A stretch of 64,000 bases of DNA from JAIRVZ01 sp031553755 (GCA_031553755.1 JAVBKZ010000034.1:62001-126000), one strand, 5' to 3'. Counted from the first letter of the stretch, positions 54,448 to 63,527 are shown. Numbers and translations: made by a program. Notes: generated by a model not told the origin, from the sequence alone.

Positions 54448-54639
54448 CGGCGGAATCTCGAACCGAAAGAATAATTGTTTCCACAAATCAAAATAATTAC
54501 CATTCGTTAACAAATAAATGATTTTAACACTTATATTTTAATTAATTTTTTACAAAATTCAGGAAAATAATAGAAAATTCGGAAGAATTAGAAGAAGTTA
54601 AACGAAGTTACAGGAAGTTATTCCAAGTTGCTATTTACC

Positions 54640-54761
54640 AATACCAAAGGTATTGTATGTTTATAGAAAAATTTAGTTACCACGTTTTATACGACTCCTA
54701 AGGAGTCGTATGAATGTACGGACAACATACTATGCTATAAACATTTGAATCCTTCGGATTC
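54640..54761. repeat. Three-hairpin element (family G)
   Basis: Three perfect small palindromes lie in a row: AATACCAAAGGTATT (54640-54654), an 11-bp-arm palindrome around ACTCCTAAGGAGT (54689-54711) and GAATCCTTCGGATTC (54747-54761). Spaces between are AT-rich. Confidence 0.6.
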
Positions 54762-54788
54762 TATTTTATTAAAAACCAAATATTTTGT

Positions 54789-54811
54789 TAGACTCCTTCT
54801 TTCACTCCGTA
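54789..54811. repeat. Decayed arm of palindromic repeat family A
   Basis: TTAGACTCCTTCTTTCACTC and the following CGTATTTT resemble the right arm of family A (ACTCCTTTCACTCCGTGTTT), with several changes and no partner arm. Confidence 0.4.
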
Positions 54812-54905
54812 TTTTTTCTGTTAAAATGTTTTTTCAAGCAAACAATAGTTGAATTTTATTTGTTTAATCATCAGACTATGAAATTTTCTGAGCAAAAAAA
54901 CGACT

Positions 54906-56609
54906 ATGGAAGGAATAATAAACATTTTACGTCAATACCCAGAATTAGCTATTTTCATTACGCTTGCATTAGGTTTTGCAATTGGCCGGTTAAAAATCGG
55001 AAGTTTTAGTTTAGGTCCCGTAACCGGAGTGTTACTGATGGGCGTTTTAGTAGGTCAATTACATTTAAATATCTCTCCGACAGTTAAATCAGCATTTTTT
55101 CTTATATTTTTATTTGCGGTAGGTTACGGTGTTGGTCCGCAATTCGTACACGGATTGAAAAAAGAAGGATTACCTCAAATCGCGTTCGCGACTATCATTT
55201 GCGTTGTTTGTTTACTCGTTTCTTGGGCTGCTGCCGTAATTGCAGGTTTCGATATCGGAAATGCTTCCGGATTGTTGGCAGGAGCAAATACAATTTCAGC
55301 AGTCATTGGAGTTTCTTCTGATATGATAGGTCAATTATCAATAAATCCGGATGAAAAGGAAAAATTAATTAATGAAATTCCGGTGGCCTATGCGGTAACA
55401 TATATTTTCGGAACAGCCGGAACAGCTTGGTTTTTGTCATATATCGGACCTAAAATGTTGGGAGGAAACATTGTTGAACGTTGTAAGGAATATGAAAAAA
55501 CATTAGGTGGAGCTATTGCGGAAGAAGATCCTGAATTCGAAACGGTATACGAAGGAGCTACTTTCAGAGTGTATGAACTCAACAAGGATTATTTTTCACA
55601 AGGAAGAACTGTTGCTGAATTGGAAGCTTTTTTAGCAAAAAACGATTGGCCTGTTTTTGTTGACCGTATTCGCACAAAAGAAGGGAAGATAATCGATAAT
55701 ATAAATTCGAGTATTATTTTACAAAATAAAGACAGAGTATTGTTGAATGGTCCGTTAGATACGCTTTTAAAAGAAGAATCCCTGATTGGAGAAGAAGTGA
55801 CTGATTTAGAATTAATGACAAATTTCAGAGTTGAAGTTCTGAAAGTAATTCTAAAAAATAAAAATATGGCGAATAAAACTTTGCAGGAACTGAAAAGTTT
55901 CAAAGAAAGGCAAGGTGTCATTATCCGGAATATAGAACGTTCGGGAACTTCAATTCCATTATTACCTAAGGTAAAAATTCAACAAGGCGATGTTTTAGAA
56001 TTAGAAGGAAACAAGAAAAACGTAGAGCAATTTGCTAATTTATTAGGATACATAGAACGGCCTACAAATATAACCGATATACTATATGTAGGTTTAGGAA
56101 TATTTATCGGAGGAATTTTAGGTTCCTTGACTGTTCGTATCGACAACATTCCATTCAGTTTGAGTGTGAGTGGAGGAGTTTTGATTGCCGGACTTATTTT
56201 CGGATGGTTTCATTCGTTGCGGCCATCAATCGGTTCGATTCCTAACTCATCCCTTTGGCTGATGAATAATTTAGGATTAAATGTTTTTATTGCGGTTGTC
56301 GGTATTTCAGCAGGGCCGGATTTTATGGCAGGACTTAAATCCTCCGGAGTTAGTTTGTTTATTGCCGGAATCGCCGTCAGTATTATTCCTATGTTTATCG
56401 GAATATTGTTAGGCCGTTACTTATTTAAATTTCATCCCGGAATTACTTTAGGCGCATGCGCCGGCTCCAGGGTAACAACCGCGGCATTAGGAGCAATTCA
56501 AGATGCTACTCAAAGCCGTATTCCTGCCCTTTCCTATACAGTAACGTATGCGGTAGGAAATACACTGCTAATTATCTGGGGCGTAGTAATCGTACTTCTT
56601 ATGAGTTGA
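54906..56609 (+). CDS. aspT: Aspartate:alanine exchanger family transporter (AspT/YidE type)
   Basis: 567 residues from an ATG at 54906. Two halves of 5-6 membrane helices (~1-180 and ~385-567) flank a cytoplasmic region (~190-380) with two TrkA-C-like domains (GATFRVYELNKDYFSQGRTV, then VLKVILKNKNMANKTLQEL). Membrane motifs LGFAIGRLKIGSFSLGPVTG and AGANTISAVIGVSSD are those of AspT-family exchangers. AspT imports aspartate against alanine, which together with decarboxylation produces a proton gradient. Immediate neighbour is the decarboxylase gene, which strongly supports this substrate. A palindromic repeat separates the two. Confidence 0.92.
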   Translation: MEGIINILRQYPELAIFITLALGFAIGRLKIGSFSLGPVTGVLLMGVLVGQLHLNISPTVKSAFFLIFLFAVGYGVGPQFVHGLKKEGLPQIAFATIICVVCLLVSWAAAVIAGFDIGNASGLLAGANTISAVIGVSSDMIGQLSINPDEKEKLINEIPVAYAVTYIFGTAGTAWFLSYIGPKMLGGNIVERCKEYEKTLGGAIAEEDPEFETVYEGATFRVYELNKDYFSQGRTVAELEAFLAKNDWPVFVDRIRTKEGKIIDNINSSIILQNKDRVLLNGPLDTLLKEESLIGEEVTDLELMTNFRVEVLKVILKNKNMANKTLQELKSFKERQGVIIRNIERSGTSIPLLPKVKIQQGDVLELEGNKKNVEQFANLLGYIERPTNITDILYVGLGIFIGGILGSLTVRIDNIPFSLSVSGGVLIAGLIFGWFHSLRPSIGSIPNSSLWLMNNLGLNVFIAVVGISAGPDFMAGLKSSGVSLFIAGIAVSIIPMFIGILLGRYLFKFHPGITLGACAGSRVTTAALGAIQDATQSRIPALSYTVTYAVGNTLLIIWGVVIVLLMS

Positions 56610-56626
56610 AAATTAAATTAAAGAAT

Positions 56627-56703
56627 TATTTCCCGCAGATCCCGCAGAATAATGCAAATTGCGAATATTTAAATATAAAAAATCTGCGTATTCTGCGGGA
56701 ATA
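56627..56703. repeat. Palindromic repeat, family C, copy 2 (CGCAG variant)
   Basis: The left arm TTATTTCCCGCAGATCCCGC faces the right arm TCTGCGTATTCTGCGGGAAT. Both arms show CGCAG where the copy at 9804-9867 shows CGCGG. It lies inside the aspT-asdA gap. Confidence 0.65.
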
Positions 56704-56779
56704 AATAATATAAACTATTTAACAATAAAAACTTACTTTAATTAATCGAAACAATTTATAATCTCCAATTAAAAAAATT

Positions 56780-58405
56780 ATGAAGACAAGTAGAGAAGAA
56801 GAACGAAAATTGGAACATTTAAGTCCTTTTGAATTAAAAAACAGCCTAATAGCCTTAGCTTCCGAATCACATCAACATTCTTCCCGATCTATGTTGAATG
56901 CAGGAAGAGGTAATCCTAACTGGATTGCTTCGACACCGAGAGAAGCATTTTTTACATTGGGCTTATTTGGCATTGAAGAATGTAAACGGATAAAAAATAA
57001 AGAATCGGGAAATGCCGGAGTTCCTGATAAAAACGGAATTGGGGAACGGTTTGAATTGTTTTTGGATAAAAATCAGGATTTACCGGGTATTCAATTATTG
57101 AAAAATATTTATCGCTACGGATTAGATGTACATCATTTTGATAAGGACAATTGGGCGATGGAATTGGCGGAAGGAATCATCGGCAATGAATATCCTTTTC
57201 CGGTGAGAATGCTCGAACATACAGAAATTATTGTTCACGATTATCTGATGAAAGAGATGTGTAATGAAAAAAACACCTTTGGGAACAAACAATTCGATCT
57301 TTTTGCAACCGAAGGAGGAACTGCCGCCATTTGTTATATTTTTAATTCATTAATAGAAAATCGGTTATTGAAAAAAGGGGATACCGTTGCTTTGGGAGTT
57401 CCCGCATTCACGCCTTATTTGGAAATTCCCGAATTGGAACGATATGAATTTAACGTAATACACATCAATGGCTCTGCGAAAAATAAAAGAGGAGAATCAA
57501 CCTTTCAATATCCTGAAACGGAATTGGATAAATTAAAAAATCCGTCTATCAAATGCTTTTTTATAATCAATCCGAGTAATCCGACATCTGTTGCTATGGA
57601 TAAAATAAGTACAGATTATTTGGTTGATATCGTAAATAAGCATAATCCGAACTTAATGATTATTACAGATGATGTTTACGGAACATTTGTTCCGGAATTT
57701 CAATCATTACTGAAACTGCTTCCACTTAACACGCTTTGCGTCTATTCTTTCTCCAAATATTTTGGAGCTACCGGATGGCGCTTGGGAGTGATTGCTTTGC
57801 AAAAAGAAAACGTTTATGATAAAATGTTACGTCTCCTACCTGAAGAAGAAAAGAAACATATCAAACGACTATACGAAACACTCACATTACAACCTTTGGA
57901 ATTGAAATTCATCGACCGTTTAGTAGCCGATAGCCGGCAAGTGGCATTGAATCATACGGCAGGATTATCTCTTCCTCAACAAATACAAATGATGCTTTTT
58001 GCAGCTTTTGCCTTGCTTGACAAAGAAGACTATTACAAAAAAACTTGTACGAGATTGATAAACAAACGATATGATTTACTTTGGGAAGGTCTGAATTTAC
58101 CTGTTATACCTGACTCTAACAGAGCGGGATATTATTGCGAACTTGATGTAATGGAATGGGCGATTCGTCATCAGGGAAAAGAATTCGGAGAATATTTGGA
58201 GAAAAATTACGAACCCGTAGATATTTTATTTCGTTTGGCCGAAGAAACTTCAATTGTATTGCTTAATGGAGGAGGATTTGGCGGGCCTGAATGGTCGGTA
58301 CGTGTATCATTAGCCAATTTGGAAGATGAAAATTACCGTACTATCGGAATAGCGTTGAATAAGATATTGAAAGAATATGTTGATTTATGGTTGAATAAAA
58401 AATAA
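56780..58405 (+). CDS. asdA: Aspartate 4-decarboxylase (bifunctional aspartate aminotransferase/beta-decarboxylase)
   Basis: 541 residues from an ATG at 56780, a fold type I PLP enzyme. The N-terminal LNAGRGNPNWIASTPREAFF is the AsdA-specific extension. FATEGGTAAICYIFNSL and FFIINPSNPTSVAMDKI bind PLP phosphate and ring, and the PLP Lys lies in YSFSKYFGATGWRLGVI (~325). The C-terminal NGGGFGGPEWSVRVSLANL has the substrate-binding Arg. It converts L-aspartate to L-alanine plus CO2 and consumes a proton. Pairs with AspT and receives aspartate made by the asparaginase 4 bp downstream. Confidence 0.95.
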   Translation: MKTSREEERKLEHLSPFELKNSLIALASESHQHSSRSMLNAGRGNPNWIASTPREAFFTLGLFGIEECKRIKNKESGNAGVPDKNGIGERFELFLDKNQDLPGIQLLKNIYRYGLDVHHFDKDNWAMELAEGIIGNEYPFPVRMLEHTEIIVHDYLMKEMCNEKNTFGNKQFDLFATEGGTAAICYIFNSLIENRLLKKGDTVALGVPAFTPYLEIPELERYEFNVIHINGSAKNKRGESTFQYPETELDKLKNPSIKCFFIINPSNPTSVAMDKISTDYLVDIVNKHNPNLMIITDDVYGTFVPEFQSLLKLLPLNTLCVYSFSKYFGATGWRLGVIALQKENVYDKMLRLLPEEEKKHIKRLYETLTLQPLELKFIDRLVADSRQVALNHTAGLSLPQQIQMMLFAAFALLDKEDYYKKTCTRLINKRYDLLWEGLNLPVIPDSNRAGYYCELDVMEWAIRHQGKEFGEYLEKNYEPVDILFRLAEETSIVLLNGGGFGGPEWSVRVSLANLEDENYRTIGIALNKILKEYVDLWLNKK

Positions 58406-58409
58406 AGAA

Positions 58410-59480
58410 ATGAAAACAAAAAGATTACAAAATCGAGTAAGTTTTATACTCGTTTTCTGTTTGATGTTATTGACGTTAACAGTTCAGGCGCAAAAACCGA
58501 GAATTTATATTCTCGCAACAGGTGGAACAATTGCAGGAACAGGTAAATCTGATGTTGCTTCAGGCTATAAAGCCGGAGCTGTTTCTGTAAATCAAGTGTT
58601 GGCAGCAGTTCCCGAAATATTGGATCTTGCTGATATAAAGGGAGAACAAGTTGTTAATATCGGAAGCCAAGATATGAATAACGATGTTTGGTTGAAATTA
58701 ACTAACCGGGTAAATGAATTGTTGAAACAAAGTGATGTTTCCGGAATTGTGATTACGCATGGAACTGATACTCAGGAAGAAACAGCTTATTTTTTGAATC
58801 TTACGGTCAAAAGCGAAAAACCTGTTATATTGGTAGGCTCCATGCGGCCATCAACCGCGATTAGCGCCGATGGACCGAGAAATATCTATAATGCAGTAGC
58901 GTGTGCCGTTGACAAACAATCTGTCGGAAAGGGAGTTATGGTGGTGATGGACGACCGGATTCTGGGTGCGGACGATTTGACTAAAACCAATACGCTGAGT
59001 GTTGGAACATTTCAATGTCCGAATTATGGACCTTTAGGTTATGTGTATAACGGAAAACCAATATATGTCAGGGAATCTGTTAAAAAGCATACAACTAAAA
59101 GTGAATTTGACATCACGGGAATAAAAGAATTACCACCGGTAGAAATTATCATGGGCTATTCCAATGCAGGACGATTGTTTATAGATACAGCCGTTAATAA
59201 TGGAGTAAAAGGAATTGTTTATGCCGGTGTGGGAAATGGAAATTTTACAACAGAAGCTCAAAACGCGTTGGCGGACGCGGTGAAAAAAGGAGTGTCTGTG
59301 GTGCGTTCTTCTCGTGTACCGACCGGACCTACTGCGCAATGGGATGAAGTAAATGACGACCAGTTGGGATTCGCTACATCGTGGTATCTTAATCCTCAAA
59401 AAGCAAGAGTTCTTTTGTTATTGGCATTAACCAAAACAAGCGATTATAAAGAAATTCAACGCATGTTTACGGAATATTAA
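58410..59480 (+). CDS. ansB: Type II (periplasmic) L-asparaginase
   Basis: 356 residues from an ATG at 58410. Signal peptide ~1-26 (LTVQAQ). The two catalytic Thr motifs are intact: ILATGGTIAGTGKS and VITHGTDTQEETAYFL. SADGPRNIYNAV and SSRVPTGPTAQW are also typical. Type II enzymes act in the periplasm and hydrolyse asparagine to aspartate plus ammonia. The start is 4 bp after asdA, and the porin gene follows 9 bp later, so all are one transcript: asparagine enters through the porin, becomes aspartate here, and is taken up by AspT. Confidence 0.96.
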   Translation: MKTKRLQNRVSFILVFCLMLLTLTVQAQKPRIYILATGGTIAGTGKSDVASGYKAGAVSVNQVLAAVPEILDLADIKGEQVVNIGSQDMNNDVWLKLTNRVNELLKQSDVSGIVITHGTDTQEETAYFLNLTVKSEKPVILVGSMRPSTAISADGPRNIYNAVACAVDKQSVGKGVMVVMDDRILGADDLTKTNTLSVGTFQCPNYGPLGYVYNGKPIYVRESVKKHTTKSEFDITGIKELPPVEIIMGYSNAGRLFIDTAVNNGVKGIVYAGVGNGNFTTEAQNALADAVKKGVSVVRSSRVPTGPTAQWDEVNDDQLGFATSWYLNPQKARVLLLLALTKTSDYKEIQRMFTEY

Positions 59481-59489
59481 TGAATTACG

Positions 59490-60575
59490 ATGAAAAATTA
59501 TTACATATTATTTATTCTGTTATTTCTCCCTTATGCAACACTACAATCTCAGCATAAAGAAAGTTCAAATATCCTTGAGAAATTAAAATGGGATGATGAA
59601 ATGCTGAATATCATGATTGATATGCGTGTAGATTACCAAGCCGATTTTGATCGGTCGGGTTGGCAAGATGGCTCGTTTCAGGCGCAAACATTCAAATTAT
59701 GGTTTGCAGGAGAGATAACCGAAGGAGTCCGTTATCGCATTCGACAACGGTTAAATAAACCCCAAACGCCATTGCGGGAAGGATATTCCGGAGCGACAGA
59801 CCAAGCATGGTTGGCTTTTGATTTCGCAAAAAGATGGACAGTAACTGTTGGAAAACAATCCGTTCAGTTTGGAACATTTGAATATGATTACAATCCTGCC
59901 GACATCTATCTGCCTACTATGTGTTTCAATGATTTGGACGCTTATAAGACAGGCGTTAATCTGGCATATAATGTTGCAGGACAAGTTTTCAATTTTCAAG
60001 TAGTAAATTCCGACGCGACTCAATTCGCAGATTCGGCATATTCTAACAAAGGAGTCGCTTTTAATTTATTGTGGCAGGGAAAATTGTTTGATGGATTACT
60101 CAATACGCGTTGGGCTTATGGAGCATTCCAACACGACAAAGGCAATTTTTTGAATTGGGTTACACTCGGATTACAGTTGAATATCAACAAAATAACAACA
60201 GAGTTAGATTATTATACCGGAACACGTTATATGGATTATAGTTCTGTTGTTGATATTGACAATTTAGGCTTGAAAAAAGTTTTCGACCAATCTGCTGCGT
60301 TAAACCTGAAATATGAAGGTGAAAATTGGAAACCTTCCGTTAAGTTTGTATGGAATGATCGGTTCGACAAAGATTTAGGTCAAGATGCGTACCGGAATTG
60401 GGGTATTTCAACAGTTATGGAGTATTATCCCTTTCAAGGTAAACTCAAAGATTTGCGATTTCATCTGATGTATGCCTATAACGACACCAATTTTGAAGGG
60501 CCTTATACAGCAGAAGAAAATCAATATCAATCTACTATTTTGGGCGGCATTCGATGGTTATTCAAAGTGAAATAA
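59490..60575 (+). CDS. Phosphate-selective porin O/P-type outer membrane porin
   Basis: 361 residues from an ATG at 59490, signal peptide 1-20 (LQSQ). Alternating strands (FQAQTFKLWFAGEITEGVRY, WLAFDFAKRWTVTVGKQSVQ, then FNFQVVNSDATQF) and the C-terminal IRWLFKVK fit the OprO/OprP-like barrel family. In this cluster it most likely admits asparagine or other amino acids across the outer membrane, rather than phosphate; that role is inferred from operon position. Confidence 0.85.
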   Translation: MKNYYILFILLFLPYATLQSQHKESSNILEKLKWDDEMLNIMIDMRVDYQADFDRSGWQDGSFQAQTFKLWFAGEITEGVRYRIRQRLNKPQTPLREGYSGATDQAWLAFDFAKRWTVTVGKQSVQFGTFEYDYNPADIYLPTMCFNDLDAYKTGVNLAYNVAGQVFNFQVVNSDATQFADSAYSNKGVAFNLLWQGKLFDGLLNTRWAYGAFQHDKGNFLNWVTLGLQLNINKITTELDYYTGTRYMDYSSVVDIDNLGLKKVFDQSAALNLKYEGENWKPSVKFVWNDRFDKDLGQDAYRNWGISTVMEYYPFQGKLKDLRFHLMYAYNDTNFEGPYTAEENQYQSTILGGIRWLFKVK

Positions 60576-60623
60576 GATTGAAGTCGTCTTAACTTTTAAA
60601 AAAAGAGATAAAATAATAGATTT

Positions 60624-60722
60624 TAAACACAGAGTTACACGGAGTAATTATTCACAGAGCAGATTCATATATTTAAGAGACGAGATACTCCGTGAAATAA
60701 ACTCCTTACACTCCGTGTTTGA
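60624..60722. repeat. Palindromic repeat, family A, copy 3
   Basis: Full-length copy in the same orientation as 31923-32020, with matching flanks (AAATAATAGATTTTA on the left, GA(T/C)AAAA on the right). Arms begin AAACACAGAGTTACACGGAG and end CACTCCGTGTTTGACAAA. It lies between the porin gene and the NlpE-like gene. Confidence 0.75.
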
Positions 60723-60784
60723 CAAAAGTTGAGATGAGTTCAATACTTAAATTCAAAATATTATAAACATAAAATTATGAAGTC

Positions 60785-61258
60785 ATGAAGAAATTATTTT
60801 ATTTAACCAGTATTGGAATTTTGGTTGGGTTATTAATGGTAAGTTGTAAGAATAAAAAAGAAAACAGCGCGGAAAACGCTCAACTTATCGAAAATGATTC
60901 TATTTGGGTCACAGAATATGAAGGCACCATCCCATGCGCTGATTGCCCGGGAATTAAAACAAATCTAAAATTAAGTTGGACTAAAGAAAATGGAGGAGAC
61001 AATACTTATACATTGTCGGAAGAATATATCGATAGAGGTAACTTTACTTCAACCGGAAAATTCAACACGGAAAAAGGATTTGAAGATGACAATGATGCCA
61101 CGGTAGTTATTCTGGATTGGGATAAACCTCAAGATGAACAGAGATATTATGTTTGGTTCAGCAATAATCCTAAACTTTTACATGTATTGAATCCTCAAAA
61201 GGAATTAAATAAAAATTCGGGAATGGATTATATTTTGGAATTGTTGCCTCAGGAGTAA
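60785..61258 (+). CDS. NlpE-like lipoprotein with CxxC motif
   Basis: 157 residues from an ATG at 60785. Lipobox LLMVSCKNKK, Cys 21 lipidated. WVTEYEGTIPCADCPGIKTN is the NlpE N-terminal domain signature, with the CADC pair; the domain folds as a small beta-barrel. In Proteobacteria NlpE signals copper and surface stress. In Bacteroidetes the domain is common in short lipoproteins without a known partner, so the role here is open. Confidence 0.85.
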   Translation: MKKLFYLTSIGILVGLLMVSCKNKKENSAENAQLIENDSIWVTEYEGTIPCADCPGIKTNLKLSWTKENGGDNTYTLSEEYIDRGNFTSTGKFNTEKGFEDDNDATVVILDWDKPQDEQRYYVWFSNNPKLLHVLNPQKELNKNSGMDYILELLPQE

Positions 61259-61275
61259 GCTAATTATTTATTTTT

Positions 61276-61435
61276 AATAATTATCCGTTTTTACCTAATG
61301 AATAAAATATCTGATTTGTCATTGCGGGCTTGACCCGCAATCTATTGATAATCAGTAATGATTGATAAAAGATCCCGCATCAAGTGCGGGATGACAAAGC
61401 AATTAGGTAATATAACGGATAATCATATTATTTTT
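61276..61435. repeat. Nested palindromic repeat, family F
   Basis: The outer arms read ATTATCCGTTTTTACCTAAT and ATTAGGTAATATAACGGATA and are reverse complements apart from small changes. Inside them lie two GC-rich hairpins: GCGGGCTTGACCCGC (61324-61338) and CCCGCATCAAGTGCGGG (61374-61390). The two hairpins are themselves similar on opposite strands (GTCATTGCGGG against GTCATCCCGC). It fills most of the gap 61259-61535. Confidence 0.65.
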
Positions 61436-61498
61436 TAGTATTTCTGTAGGAAAATATAGTTTTATTGCTTAAATGTAAAAACATATAAGTATTTTAAG

Positions 61499-61506
61499 TA
61501 TCTTTG
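61499..61506 (+). promoter_or_regulatory. -7 box of the lipocalin-like gene
   Basis: TATCTTTG matches TAnnTTTG, 29 bp before the ATG at 61536; -33 side weak. Confidence 0.5.
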
Positions 61507-61535
61507 TCACTCTTTTTGCAAAACACAGCGTATTT

Positions 61536-61961
61536 ATGAGAAATGCCATATTGTTAATATTTTCCATATTGTTTTATGTTGCTTGTGATGATGTTCCTCA
61601 CAGGTTAAACGGTATGTGGCAACTTAAATCTACAACCGATGATTCGGGAAATACAGTTTCTGTAGATTCCGTTTATTACAGTTTTCAAAAAGAAGAAGTT
61701 TTTACTTACACGCATCGTCATTCCTCCGAATATTCTTCAATGTATTATGGTTATTTGGATTTTCCATCCGAAAATGAAGTTATGATCAGTATTGATGCAG
61801 AATTGATGGAAACCCTTGCTCCATCTTCTATGGAAATGTTTTTACCTTTGTCGGGTTGGGACGATTATATCGAAATTTTTAAAATAAAAGAAGTTAAGGG
61901 TAGTAAATTGATATTGTTTTCAGAATCAAGGAAAAAGTTATATACTTTTAAAAAGTTTTGA
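61536..61961 (+). CDS. Small lipoprotein, lipocalin-like
   Basis: 141 residues from an ATG at 61536. A lipobox-like FYVACDDV places the lipidated Cys near residue 17. The body (LNGMWQLKSTTDDSGNTVSV, then YYSFQKEEVFTYTHRH) has the GxW start and strand pattern of small lipocalin-like Bacteroidetes lipoproteins. No ligand can be named. The Wzi gene starts 3 bp after its stop, so the two are translated from one mRNA. Confidence 0.75.
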   Translation: MRNAILLIFSILFYVACDDVPHRLNGMWQLKSTTDDSGNTVSVDSVYYSFQKEEVFTYTHRHSSEYSSMYYGYLDFPSENEVMISIDAELMETLAPSSMEMFLPLSGWDDYIEIFKIKEVKGSKLILFSESRKKLYTFKKF

Positions 61962-61964
61962 TCG

Positions 61965-63461
61965 ATGAAGCGACTATTTTCCATAACTCTTTTTTTGATC
62001 GCGTTTATTATTTCTTCGGTATTCGCGCAAGAAAAAACGATATACAAAGCGGAAACATTCGCGTCTGTTTCTTCCGGCAATTATACGCCTTTCGAAATAG
62101 TCAATCATACTTGGGGAATGGTTCCTTCGGAAGCCAATAATTTTTATTTAAGAGGAAGCTTACTTCATGAATATAAAGCAAATCATTCGTGGTCGTTCAA
62201 TGTCGGAGTAGATGCCGCGGTTTCTACATCTTCCGTATACGACTATTTTTGGTTTCAGCAATTATATGCGGAAGCACGGTGGAAATGTCTTCAGTTAAGG
62301 GCCGGTACGAAAGAAGATTATACTTCATTATTAGATCCATATTTAAGTTCAGGAGATTTTATCAGTTCTAATAATGCCCGTCCGATTCCGGAAATAAGGG
62401 TAGGAATTCCTGAATTTACATTGGTTCCTTATACAAAAGGTAGAATGTACTTCAAAGGCGAATTTTCAGTCGGAAAATATTTCGACAGTAAATATATTGC
62501 CGGTAAAGTCTTTCCTGTTAAAGGATATTATGCTGATAATCTATATTCTCATAACAAATATTTCTACCTCCGGTTTGGTAATATTGAACAAAAAAACAGG
62601 CTGCAATTTACATTCGGATTAAATCACGATGCACAATGGGGTGGAACTACTTATCAATACGATTGGGGAAAAAATGAATATGTAGTAATGTGCGACCCTC
62701 ATGGATTTACCGATTTTTTGAGGGTTGTAGTTGCAAAGGAAGGATCTTCTGCTTCTGCTAATTATGATAGTTTATATGTCGCGGGTTCGCATATTGGAGC
62801 GTTTTTGTTTAAATTCGATTATAAATTAAAGAATAAGGATGAATTAAGCGCTTATCTCCAACATTATTTTGATGATGGTTCGGGATTGGCTTTCTTGAAT
62901 TACAGAGATATGTTGTTAGGAGGGCAATATAAATCCAAGCAAAAAAAACTCATTTCTAATTTTGTATTCGAATATATTTATACCAAAAATCAAACAGGGC
63001 CGGTCAATTTTGCAGCGAATGAAAAAAGTCAACATCGCGCCCCGAATAACCGAAATGGCATTGATAATTATTATAATCATAGCGTTTATATGCAAGGACA
63101 TTCCTATTTTGGGAGAAGCGTAGGAACTCCTTTGTTGCTCTCTCCTGAATATAACGGAGATAGTTATTTAGGATTCCGAAGCAACCGGATTATCGCGTTT
63201 CATTTAGGTATGGAAGGTTATTTAAACCGTTTGCTACAATATAGGTTATCTTCCTCGACAGGCCGTTCGTGGGGAACTTATAATAATCCGTATCTGAAAG
63301 TACAGGAAGGATATTCAGCCGGAATAGATTTGATTTATTCCATTCATAAGGTATCTGGACTTGATATTAAATGTTCATTAGCGTGGAATGCCGGTCAGTT
63401 TTTTAAAGAAACCGCGTTTGGAGGAGGAATTTCCATTATAAAAAAAGGCATTATAAACTAA
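61965..63461 (+). CDS. Capsule assembly Wzi-family outer membrane protein
   Basis: 498 residues from an ATG at 61965, signal peptide 1-22 (SVFAQ). Barrel strands (WGMVPSEANNFYLRGSLLHE, LRAGTKEDYTSLLDPYLSSG, IPEIRVGIPEFTLVPYTKG) fit the Wzi family, with an 18-strand barrel expected. Wzi anchors or organises capsular polysaccharide on the cell surface. The following epimerase gene supports a capsule locus to the right. Confidence 0.9.
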   Translation: MKRLFSITLFLIAFIISSVFAQEKTIYKAETFASVSSGNYTPFEIVNHTWGMVPSEANNFYLRGSLLHEYKANHSWSFNVGVDAAVSTSSVYDYFWFQQLYAEARWKCLQLRAGTKEDYTSLLDPYLSSGDFISSNNARPIPEIRVGIPEFTLVPYTKGRMYFKGEFSVGKYFDSKYIAGKVFPVKGYYADNLYSHNKYFYLRFGNIEQKNRLQFTFGLNHDAQWGGTTYQYDWGKNEYVVMCDPHGFTDFLRVVVAKEGSSASANYDSLYVAGSHIGAFLFKFDYKLKNKDELSAYLQHYFDDGSGLAFLNYRDMLLGGQYKSKQKKLISNFVFEYIYTKNQTGPVNFAANEKSQHRAPNNRNGIDNYYNHSVYMQGHSYFGRSVGTPLLLSPEYNGDSYLGFRSNRIIAFHLGMEGYLNRLLQYRLSSSTGRSWGTYNNPYLKVQEGYSAGIDLIYSIHKVSGLDIKCSLAWNAGQFFKETAFGGGISIIKKGIIN

Positions 63462-63519
63462 GAAAGTTGGTTTTCATAAATTGAATATAAAAACAATAAA
63501 AAAAGTAAATTATAAAGAG

Positions 63520-63527
63520 TATCTTTG
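63520..63527 (+). promoter_or_regulatory. -7 box upstream of the epimerase gene
   Basis: TATCTTTG matches TAnnTTTG and lies 56 bp before the ATG at 63584; no good -33 box. Confidence 0.45.

Larger units (their letters stand above)
54392..54905. other. Gene-free gap before the asparagine/aspartate cluster
   Basis: About 510 bp of AT-rich sequence. It contains the promoter of the 48-residue gene, a GAAGTTA-rich stretch (54592-54625), a group of three hairpins (54640-54761) and a decayed family A arm (54789-54811). No other ORF and no clear promoter for the antiporter gene were seen. Confidence 0.5.
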
